Shown: piece after piece, positions 55,616-64,000 of the stretch
Layout of the letters: each line of letters starts with the position of its first letter
Position numbering within the stretch: position 1 is the stretch's first letter
Made by a program: the position numbers and the translations under genes
Source: Triangularia verruculosa
Taxonomy: Eukaryota > Ascomycota > Sordariomycetes > Sordariales > Podosporaceae
Direction: 5' to 3'
Assembly: GCA_033296885.1 (NCBI GenBank)
Contig: MU863916.1
Location: 124,001 to 188,000 of the forward strand
Length of the DNA: 64,000 bases
The notes under the pieces: model-generated
Database searches by the model: none
The model's input: only the letters and a program-made list of their open reading frames with translations
What the model was told of the DNA's origin: nothing

Positions 55616-58600
55616 TCTCCTCAGCACCCCTTCTAAAGCATCACGGCCTCATTTTGCAGTGAGATTTACTTGGTCTTGCGTACGAATGTGACTGATCAAA
55701 GTATTTGTCCTTTGTCGATATCTCAAAGTGTTTTTTGTTCCTATGGGGCACTCATGCAGCTCCCCTGAGGCCTGAAACAACTCACCCGCTCAGAATGCAT
55801 GACGTCCATCCATGCCCTCCACAACGACCATCATTTCTGATCTCGTCCGTCTGGAACGGCCAGTTCCAGCTGCTGCAAAACCATCCAGTTCGTGACAAGA
55901 AAACAAGCATCGTGTGCCTCGATTTTGAATGGCACCCTCTCCTATTTTGTCCACGAGGTGCCACCCAACTGAGATCGAAAAAGGGTTCAGTCTTGCAAAC
56001 GGTTTCTCTTGGCAATCGGGGCCACTGGAGGCCAACTTTATTTGGGATTGCGGAGGGACAAACGGAATATCAAAATCTCCCCATCTCCTTTTTTTTTTGT
56101 CTTTTGCTTCTCGCACGACATCACGGAAACTGACGTCTCGCCGCTTGCCACGCGTTGCACAAAATAGAAAACTTTCCAACTAAAAGGCAGCAAAATGCGA
56201 AGCATGCCTCCCGTATGTGCCATGGTATACGGGGAGTACACTAAGGTGTCCACCATTACGAACTTGCCGCATGCTCTCTCTGTTACGATCACGGATCTCC
56301 ATCATGGGGAACAAAAAAAAGCACGGGGCCAAAAATAGAATCACTGGGATCCATCCGTAGTGTAAAAGAAAACAGTCGGGCCGGCGAAGAGGGTCTCAGA
56401 TGTACGGAACCCTTACCGTGCCCAGATCATCCCCCACCCCCCAAAGAAAAAGATCCAACCGCCGGTCATAAAACGGAGATCCTTTGGGATGGACAGCAAC
56501 AAGCACTCCGTATCCAGTTGTTGGGATCGTGGATGGTGGCGTGCTTGCGTAGTGAGGCTGAGCTGGCGCTACTGCTGCCCGTCAAGCGCAAAATGGAGGT
56601 GCCGGCTGCTCGGATCCCGCCCAGCCTCGCCAGAAACCTTTTTTGACGACAGAAGATTCGCCGATTCCCTCACTTGATCAGAGGTGGCTTTCATGTGAAT
56701 GCAGGAGCTGTGCATTCTTCACGGACTTGATCACTGCGGCCGTGGGAATGGCATCAGTCAGCCCACTCATCTGGTCTGGTTTCCCGCTGGAGACCTGACT
56801 TGCCGTTCCCCTTCTAGAAACTGTGACACCCTGTCGGCCGCTAGGTCCATGACATGTCAACCTTCTGGGCCGTCTTTGTTTTGTTTCGTTATTAAGTTCG
56901 GATGTTTCTCTTACTTAGACTCCGTGGGTTTTGGGTTGCATTTCTCAAGGCTCCTTATCCAAGCGCCCCAAGTCCGAGGCAGATGCACGGAATCTCAACG
57001 TCGAATGATATTGCTATTCTAGCGCCGGCCGAATAACAGGACCATGCCACTGCACTGCAAACTTCGGACATGGTTGATGCGTTGTCAGTCATCCTTCTAC
57101 CAACATGCACAGAGGAAATCCTTTATGATGTGGTAAGGTCCGGTTTAGGTCCACAGCCAAAACCCAGCCATAGACACACAAGAACCTCGCGGCGGTTCAC
57201 AGGGCTTCAGCCATTTCCGTTTACAGTCAGATATGATTAGGTCCAACGATCCACCGAACCAGAGAGTCTAGATAGGTCCACTGTAACAGTCAGCCCAACG
57301 GTCCGAGCCGTCGGGAGAGCTTTCGGATGGTACGGAGTGCTCTGTCGCGCGACGCAAGTGATGCTTCCGGTGGTGCTGGTGAAGGTCCTGAACACCGTTC
57401 GACAAGTTCAAGGTCCGGTCGATCACCGAATATTTGACCTCCGTGCTGCGCCATACCCGTCACCTCATCTCAAGGCTTGACAGATGCACGGGTCAAGGAC
57501 TACGCGCTGTCCATGACTCTAGGGTAGGTCCCATGACATCGGACTCAACGCCGGCAAACCTAATCTTTGACAGAAAGGCCATCTGTGGCTGTCACGGGCC
57601 CTGCATCAATCGATCAAATAGTCTCGATTCGGCTTGGAATGAACTGGCTGGAGGACACTCAACGATGACATGCATTCGCACATCAGACAAGACATCGCCA
57701 CAATCGCCACCGCCAGGGAAATGGACCTCTGGTATATATATCGACACTTTCCAAGCCATGCAGCATCTTCCCAAGATTTATGTTTAGCCTAAAACCTTGC
57801 CCACGGTATAAGTCAGGTTTCGTGGACACCACAACCAACTGACGACTCGGGACGTGTAAATGCAGCGTAACATCACCCAGCCGGTTCCCTTTCCGACGAT
57901 ATAGTGCTCCCTTCCCTGCTTTTCTTACCTGTGTGCAAGAAGACGAGAATGAGAGACACTATATCTCTGAAAATTTCATGCGGAGTACTATCGGGGATAT
58001 GAATACGAGTCTGGACTTTGTTGTATACCAATAAATGATATAGCCTCGTCTCGGGAATAACAAGTTGATGAAATGTCTGCACATCATTCTAGACAACAGC
58101 TTTCATGCATCGCAGAAACTCAAACATGACCATCATAACAGCTCATAGTCTCGAGTAATTGAAGCTGAGGTCTCCAACTCACCAGACCCCAAGCATAGGA
58201 TACCCCAGTCTCTCTCTCTCGTATACAATGATGTCTCTCCCAAACCTCAGGTCATCCTCGGCGCGGATATCCACATGCTTGGGGAGGGAGATGCATCAGA
58301 AACAACCACCTCACACCCGAAACACGCTCACATCTCTGGGATTTGCCCGGTATTATTATCCCGAGACCTGACTTCTTATAGGTCCCTTTATCACCAAAAC
58401 AACAGCTTAAGACTCGAACGGACATAAAAAAGCTTTCTTGTTCGTGTGTCTCGGGTGTATTACTCCTCAGCTGCGAACTGAAAAAGCAAAATAACAGAAA
58501 TCATGGAAATATGGCACAGCTGCAACGTACAAATTGGTAATGGCGCGGTGGTTGGTTCGCGTTGGAACTTCGCTCATGAATGAGTTGGGTAAGGTCAGCA

Positions 58601-59937
58601 AATAAAACAGGCATACTCCCACACCACCACCACCACCACACCACAGCTCTGCAGGAACTATCGAGGGGTTGTTCTTTTCTTAACATTGTGGCTTACGGGA
58701 GGAGAAGGGCGTGCCCAATCATCATCAACCTCAACCACAGTCTTAAATGGCATCACCAGAATAAGCATTTCCTGTTTCTGATGTCGTCGTCGTCGTCAAC
58801 GCGGGGTCAAAGAGAATTGATCTGCAATCGACGTGAATTCGTAATGGCTCCGGGATTTTGAGAAAAAGGCGTTGAAACCCTCTGGTCTGGGCGGGAGGTG
58901 GTGATTGGCTGGATGTGGATGGTGGGCTGGGCTGAGTGGGGATCTGCCGAGTGGTTTTCCTGTCGCACCCCTCTCTCTCTGCCATCCGGGGAAATCCTCT
59001 TTTGGGAATGGTGTAAGCGAATTTGATGCGATGGGAATTGGGGGCGGCAATTGGAGCCGACAGAGGGAAATCACGCAATGATTGGTATCAAGAGAGAAAG
59101 AGAAAGAGAGAGAGAGCCGGATTAGAGAATCGAGATGAAGTTCTCGAACAGCACCAGAAAGGAAGCATGGAAGTGTGCTCCCGTAATGCCGTGCCACAGG
59201 ACGGAATCCAGGGGCCAGGCCAGGCGTGGTTGATCGAGCGAATGGGGCGCTGTGGTGGCCCTCCAGCACGTTTTCGCTAAACCGCTGCGGGGCGCCTGAG
59301 TGTGGCTCTGCCCTCCTGACTGGCTCCTTGGCCAAATTGAGGGAGGAGACAGGCCCTTCAGCCAAATCCTCCACCCTTCCCGCCATCTTGTCTTGTCTCG
59401 TTGTCGAGGTTTCCCCCATTCACCCAAATCGCCAATTGTTGTTGCCGCCGTCGACAGCAGTTCGATTCGTTCTTATTCTACATACCTTATACTCACAAAA
59501 CCCACACAGATCAAATGTGTTCCATTCTTTACTGAGCTAGTCTCAACCGTCTCTCGTTTCAATCTCATCGAATCCATCTCCTGCTGCTTGCGCCCGCCGC
59601 CGAATACTGCGAAACACCGACCGAACGACGCAAACTATCACCATTATACCCTTTTTCTTTTTTTCTGTTTTTGCACCGCCTTCTTGTGTATCGATCCGCA
59701 GTCGATAAACCGTCGAATATCACACTTGTCATCTGATTTCTCTGGGATCACAAACAAACAATTCACGCTCCTGTGGAATAGATCGACGTTGAGCAAGTGG
59801 TCCAGGCTTGGCCGGTTACACATCCTCGAGATCGGCACAGCGTAACGAACAGGTCGCCCAAAACACCAAACGACCCTCGCCATTTTTATATCTCCCTCGC
59901 CCCGCATCCCGAACGTCTCAGGTTTCCTCCCGCGCAA
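55616..59937. other. Gene-free stretch, 4.3 kb
   Basis: I see no gene. Frames longer than 100 codons (55705..56133 plus, 58796..59419 minus, 59300..59845 plus) overlap others, start in unlikely contexts and show no domain. A short (CAC)n tract lies at 58621-58640, an (AG)n tract at 59092-59115. The right part holds the leader of the Opy2-like gene. Confidence 0.45.
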
Positions 59938-61239
59938 ATGGCGGACGCTTATGAATCAGATGGCCTGGCCGGCATGTCATTCTCGACATTATGGAAGCGC
60001 CAGGAGGTGTGTGTCGAGTGCAACCCGGCGCAGCAAGTCGTCTGCCCATCAGACTGCACTTCGACCCAGATATGTGTCCTGGTCGCTCAGACATGTCGCT
60101 CGTGCAAGAAGATGGTTTGCCAGGACGACCTAGCACTCATGCCTAACAGATCCGAGTCGACAAATGTTGGTGCCATCGCCGGCGGTGTTGTCGGTGGTAT
60201 CGCTGCCATTGTCATCATTTCGTACCTGGTATGGAGGTTTTGCGTCAAGAAGAGGAGGCAGCAGCAGCCAGTTGCTCAGGATGTCTGGGAAGATTCGGCA
60301 GAGCACATGGATGGCGGCGAGAAGAACTTCGCTCAGCGCCGGGACTATCGCGCCTCGACGCACACCGTCCACTCGATTGCTTCCACCGTTCTCACTCGCG
60401 CTTCGAATATCATCCAGATCGCCTACATTCCCGGCGTCACCAACCGAGCCACTGCCTCCCCAACAGTCTTGGTCCCCCCGGTTCCGCCAATCCCTGCCAA
60501 TCACTCACAAGCCGGTACGCCCTCCAGTACAGAAGACCAGCACTTTTTTATTCCAGGCGATCTTCGCGACTCGACATACTCTGGTATCTCTTCTTTCACC
60601 GATCGCACTTCCTACGCCCGAACTTCGTATGCCCCGCGTTCTAGCGTGGCCTCCACCATCTACGGAAAGAGCGCTGTTGTTGTGGCTCCCGCTCAGACGG
60701 GTATGCGAGCGAAGCCGGCCATGGTTAGTGTCCGGTCGGCCAACTCCAACAACTCGAGCGGCACCAACACTCCACCAGTGCCTACTGTCGATTACGAGAA
60801 GTACGCTTCTCTCCGCCCACCAAGCCCTGCCAACAGCACTTTTAGCGTTGGCTCTACTTTCTTGAACAATGCCAGCACACACACCGCCACCCCAGCAAGA
60901 GCCATGGTCGTCCGTGTTGGAAGTGTCAAGAAGTTGAATGGCAACAGCAACAGCAGCAAAGCGAGGTCAGAGGTGGACACGCTTACATCCCCTATCACCG
61001 TGTCAGGAGACACCTACCGGGATTCTACCGCTGCCACTATCATTGTTGACTCACCACAAACGAACGACCTCGGGCCATTCTCTGACCCACCAAAGCCGTC
61101 TCACAGCAACAGCATGAGCAGCACCAACCTCAGTGCTGTCATTGAAGAGGCGACAAGGCGAGCCTCGCAAAGAGATTCGTCACTACCGATGAAGAACAGG
61201 GAAAGGAGTCCGTTTGGTGATGAGCATGCCGCGCCATGA
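59938..61239 (+). CDS. Opy2-like membrane anchor of the HOG pathway
   Basis: A single exon of 433 residues starting MADAYESDGLAG. An extracellular cysteine-rich domain (residues ~22-62, VCVECNPAQQVVCPSDC...CVLVAQTCRSCKKMVC) matches the Opy2 N-terminal pattern of eight-plus cysteines. It is followed by one membrane segment, VGAIAGGVVGGIAAIVIISYLVW (~residues 77-99), a basic stop-transfer CVKKRRQQQ and a long Ser/Thr-rich cytoplasmic tail. In yeast, Opy2 recruits Ste50/Ste11 to the membrane for osmotic stress and filamentation signalling. The absence of a cleavable signal peptide fits the family, which inserts by its membrane segment. Tail motifs such as VPPVPPIP could dock adaptor domains; this is inference. 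Confidence 0.85.
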   Translation: MADAYESDGLAGMSFSTLWKRQEVCVECNPAQQVVCPSDCTSTQICVLVAQTCRSCKKMVCQDDLALMPNRSESTNVGAIAGGVVGGIAAIVIISYLVWRFCVKKRRQQQPVAQDVWEDSAEHMDGGEKNFAQRRDYRASTHTVHSIASTVLTRASNIIQIAYIPGVTNRATASPTVLVPPVPPIPANHSQAGTPSSTEDQHFFIPGDLRDSTYSGISSFTDRTSYARTSYAPRSSVASTIYGKSAVVVAPAQTGMRAKPAMVSVRSANSNNSSGTNTPPVPTVDYEKYASLRPPSPANSTFSVGSTFLNNASTHTATPARAMVVRVGSVKKLNGNSNSSKARSEVDTLTSPITVSGDTYRDSTAATIIVDSPQTNDLGPFSDPPKPSHSNSMSSTNLSAVIEEATRRASQRDSSLPMKNRERSPFGDEHAAP

Positions 61240-62123
61240 TTTTGTTCTCGAGATGGCTTTTTTTTTTTTGATGTGTTTGTGACTTTTTTTTGAACTGACG
61301 ATATCCTGGGAATCTTTTTTTGGGGAAACTCTACTTCTTTGTGATCTATTTTTTTTTGGATGAAAAGGTCGTTGGATTTTTTGTTTTCTTTTGTTTTTTT
61401 TTTGTTTTTTTTTTGAGATATATCAGACCAGACCTTCTGGAAAATGAAGGGCACAGAGAGAACAGTTAAGAGCGGGCGTTACAATGGATTATGTTATTTC
61501 TCTGGGTTGGAGGATATGAGTGGTTTGAACTGAAGAGGGAAACGCCGTATGAGCGTTGTTGGGGTACGTATTGGATTCTTATGGGGGAGAGTGTTTGAGA
61601 ATGGGGTTTTTGATATGATGAGAGATATAAGGGGGGGAATTCAATACCAGAGTTGTGGACTTAAGAGTTTTTGTGATGAGAGTGATTGCTGCTTTGTGAA
61701 GTGAGTTGTGTTTAATATTGAGCCCCTGAAGCACTGGGTGGATGTGTCTTGACTACGACTTTTGCTGGTAATTTTATCACTCTTTGTCCCACTGGCTGTG
61801 TTCAAAACCCTGGTTTATAATTGGGCCTGTCTAAGTTCGTGGAAGATTTGAGGACACTCGACAATGAAGATCGAGCTCAGGTGGGTTGTAGAGTTGATTC
61901 AGGTGATAATTGGAAGAGACTGTGTCGTTGATTTGAAGCAAGAGGAGATGTTTGTCTGTGTGTCTAGGTCTCTATGGAGGCTATTGCAACAGGCTCAAGG
62001 CCAATTGCGGGATTGTTGTTGTTCATATGGACTGGCCTCGTCGCCTACCTACCTAGGTACTTGTGTGGACCAGTATTAGAGGCACATCAGGAGATATATT
62101 TCTGGATTCAGTTCGGTCTGCCA
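61240..62123. other. Intergenic, T-rich 3' region
   Basis: Runs of eight to ten T at 61258-61405 follow the Opy2-like gene. No further gene is seen. Confidence 0.5.
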
Positions 62124-62158
62124 TCTCCTTCTTTCACGCTAAAATTTTTCCCAAAAGG
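62124..62158 (+). repeat. 35-bp dispersed motif, copy 1
   Basis: Reads TCTCCTTCTTTCACGCTAAA then a TTTTTCCCAAAAG end. It shares the core CACGCTAAAA and TTTCCCAAA with four other copies in the last 2 kb. Confidence 0.8.
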
Positions 62159-62311
62159 GGGGACATGGGACATTTTTCTTGCAGCACGGAGGGCGGAATG
62201 AGGCTGTTTACATACGCCCGGTTTCTATACCATATGCATGACTGAGACGCATGTGTGTCCGCCACCTTAGATGGCACCACACGTTATTGGTTGAAACTGT
62301 CATGAAGAACA

Positions 62312-62348
62312 TCTCCTTTCTTTCACGCTAAAAAATTTCCCAAAAAGG
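62312..62348 (+). repeat. 35-bp dispersed motif, copy 2
   Basis: Begins TCTCCTTTCTTTCACGCTAA and ends AAATTTCCCAAAAAGG. Same strand as copy 1, 188 bp further on. Confidence 0.8.
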
Positions 62349-62698
62349 ATCAGACAACGGCTCCCTGCGGCTTCATGCATGGCGGCCCTAAATAGGCCCA
62401 AGGCACTCTTCAGAATCCTATGTGCTCAGAGTATGCGAGTCTGCCTATCTGACCGTACCTGCTCATCACTTGTCAACAGCTTCCTCTTTGATGCTAACAT
62501 ATCTTCCAGAGACTTTGTCCTCTTGTACTGTAGGCTGCGTTGTCTGGATACCGACCTGTTCTGCGAAGCCTCTCCTTTAACTCCAGTGTCTAGCATGTGC
62601 GGCTTCTCAATGTAGGCAAGGTAGTGGTATGCTTCTCGACTCCTCCTTAATTAGGTATAATCGGTAGAGCTACCCTCAAGGCAATCCCCTTCTTTCAC

Positions 62699-62932
62699 CA
62701 CTTTATGGACAGAAAAACTAGCATTGTAAAGTGGGAATATAGCATTAAAAGATTGTTGATATATTTTAAAAGATAGTAAATAGGCGTTGGTAAATACTAA
62801 AAACACCTTTAAAGATCGTAACAACGTGTTAAAAGATAGTAATAAGCCCTAAGAAGATAGCGCATAGGTCTTTTCTACTATTTTAAAGGTGTGGTCCTGG
62901 CTTGTGGTACCGATTCTTTTGTCTACGGCGTG
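62699..62932. mobile_element. Short inverted-repeat element, decayed copy C
   Basis: The left end CACTTTATGGACAGAAAAAC corresponds to the CACGCCATGGACAAAATAA and CACGTCCTGGACA ends of copies A and B; the right end TTTTGTCTACGGCGTG is its imperfect inverse. The interior has the same AAAAGATAGTAATAAGCC words. Several differences are C-to-T, as by RIP. The 5 bp flanks (TTCAC and TCTAC) do not match, so a target duplication is lost or was never present. Confidence 0.65.
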
Positions 62933-63052
62933 TCTACCTACCTTACCTACCCATGTTGACTTCCATGCAGAGCTCTTTTCATCCAGCCAATGTAATCCTG
63001 CCTGCCGTTACCAGAAGCTTTACATAGGATTGGTCACGTTCTTATGGGGAAT

Positions 63053-63087
63053 CTCTCCTTTGTGACGCTAAAATATTTCCCAAAAAG
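63053..63087 (+). repeat. 35-bp dispersed motif, copy 3
   Basis: Reads CTCTCCTTTGTGACGCTAAA followed by ATATTTCCCAAAAAG, with GTGACG in place of TTCACG. Confidence 0.8.
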
Positions 63088-63754
63088 TGCGTCTCTTTCA
63101 GTCTGTCAGGCCACGTTGTGTTGTCTCGTCTGCGGGGGTTGTGTGCAGCCTCTCCTCCTTCCACTATGTTTACCATTTCCACTGCACATACAGGTACCTA
63201 CCTTATTCAGATATGATGGCTGAACTGGTTATGGGAATATATTCTTCTTCTACGCTGACTTTTTGTCAAAGAATCGGGGACAGGGCAGTCCTAAAATGTT
63301 ATCTGGTAGGTAGGGAATTTAGCTATAACTTCTTCACTGACATGGAACATTTACACGCTTAGTACCTATGGAACTATCAGATCGACATTCCGTCAGACGC
63401 TTCTACCGTAGCCATAGATTAGTATGAACCTGGTGCCTTTGACGAAAGGGAAGGTATATGATGGATAGAGCATCCGATGGACTTAAATATAAGTTTGGGG
63501 AACCCTCTCCCAAAGAGGCTTTCTCTTTACTGGTGCCTATGTTTCACTCCGACAGACAAGACCTTAGAAAGGTATATTTTTCTCACCAAGACTTTTTTTA
63601 AAAGGTTAGAGTACGGTTCAAAGATAGGTACGTGCATTATCGATGGATTTACGTGGTCGGCGTAAGCCTTTTTCTTGGGTAGAGTTCGGAAGATATATGA
63701 CTGAGTCCATCTTAGGAGGGGAGGATTGGTCAATATGACACTGAAAAACAACAC

Positions 63755-63784
63755 CCTCTTCCACGCTAAAAGTTTTCCCAAAGC
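63755..63784 (+). repeat. 35-bp dispersed motif, copy 4
   Basis: Shorter copy: CCTCTTCCACGCTAAAAG followed by TTTTCCCAAAG. Confidence 0.75.
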
Positions 63785-63871
63785 AGAATGGAGGTGTAGT
63801 AGTGGACGCCCGGCCTGCATATGCAGTGCACCTCTTTCTCTAACTACATTGGCCGGACTTGTCCCAGACAC

Positions 63872-63908
63872 GTCTCCTTCTTTGACGCTAAAATTTTTCC
63901 CAAAAAGA
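63872..63908 (+). repeat. 35-bp dispersed motif, copy 5
   Basis: Reads GTCTCCTTCTTTGACGCTAA followed by AATTTTTCCCAAAAAG, nearly identical to copy 1 and 117 bp beyond copy 4. Confidence 0.8.
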
Positions 63909-64000
63909 ATAACAAAGAATAACGGGTCTGCCAATTTTCCAATCTCCTTTTTGGGAGCAAGGATGGACTAATCATAAGAAGGCTTGTCGACATATAAGTG

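Larger units (their letters stand above)
62933..64000. other. Gene-free repeat-rich right end
   Basis: Between the motif copies I see no supported coding region; frames are below 140 codons and overlap the motifs. Short GGTAGGTA/TACCTACC words recur (for example 62931-62955, 63192-63202, 63306-63315), which are frequent in intergenic DNA of this fungal group. Confidence 0.5.

Noticed and set aside
62124..63908. CRISPR-like array
   Set aside because: The five motif copies are irregularly spaced by 117-741 bp in a eukaryotic genome, without regular spacers.
1..64000. tRNA, rRNA and snRNA genes
   Set aside because: I scanned for B-box words of the GGTTCGANTCC type and saw none with a matching A box; a covariance-model search was not possible here.

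Overview
The window is nuclear DNA of a filamentous ascomycete, most likely a Sordariomycete of the order Sordariales. Evidence: genes carry short (47-225 bp) GT-AG introns with CTAAC-like branch sites, coding DNA is GC-rich, a class III chitin synthase lies near the mitochondrial acetohydroxy-acid isomeroreductase and a NEDD8 E2, and a ~4.8 kb AT-saturated block (15.85-20.65 kb) has the look of DNA mutated by RIP. All gene models below were spliced by hand on both strands; most close in frame over all exons.

Layout. 0-5 kb: an unassigned truncated gene (minus), RPA1 of replication protein A (minus), and divergent from it an amidohydrolase-2 protein of the L-rhamnono-lactonase type (plus). 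5-11.9 kb: mostly gene-free, holding one 77-codon gene (8613) behind 3.8 kb of non-coding DNA and a short terminal-inverted-repeat element (9878-10094). 11.9-15.3 kb: cytochrome b5, an acidic coiled-coil protein and a small unknown protein, all minus. 15.85-20.65 kb: RIP-degraded retroelement DNA with a 670-bp normal-composition island. 20.65-23.3 kb: gene-free. 23.3-27.2 kb: a CCCH zinc-finger protein and a Ser/Thr-rich unknown protein in tandem. 27.2-30.6 kb: gene-free. 30.6-36 kb: a 1,708-residue PHD/chromo-like/SNF2 remodeler of the Mit1/Mi-2 type. 36.6-37.3 kb: a short acidic gene. 38-40.2 kb: mitochondrial 21S rRNA 2'-O-methyltransferase (MRM1 type). 40.9-42.1 kb: a cysteine-rich GPI-anchored protein. 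42.3-48.1 kb: indoleamine 2,3-dioxygenase, a PLP serine/threonine dehydratase or racemase, and ketol-acid reductoisomerase. 49-54.2 kb: UBC12 and class III chitin synthase. 55.2-55.6 kb: a second, larger copy of the inverted-repeat element. 59.9-61.2 kb: an Opy2-like HOG-pathway membrane anchor. 62-64 kb: repeat-rich DNA with a third, decayed copy of the element and five copies of a ~35-bp motif.

Functionally the genes are mostly housekeeping: replication, chromatin, mitochondrial ribosome modification, amino-acid metabolism, neddylation and cell wall. The most interesting non-genic signals are (i) a family of short elements with 37-bp-scale inverted termini, 5-bp target duplications and an internal ~21-bp minisatellite; (ii) two near-identical palindromes (GGCCGGA-N5/6-TCCGGCC) in the divergent promoter of the dioxygenase and dehydratase genes; (iii) the five-copy motif near the right edge; and (iv) introns whose length is a multiple of three and which lack stop codons.
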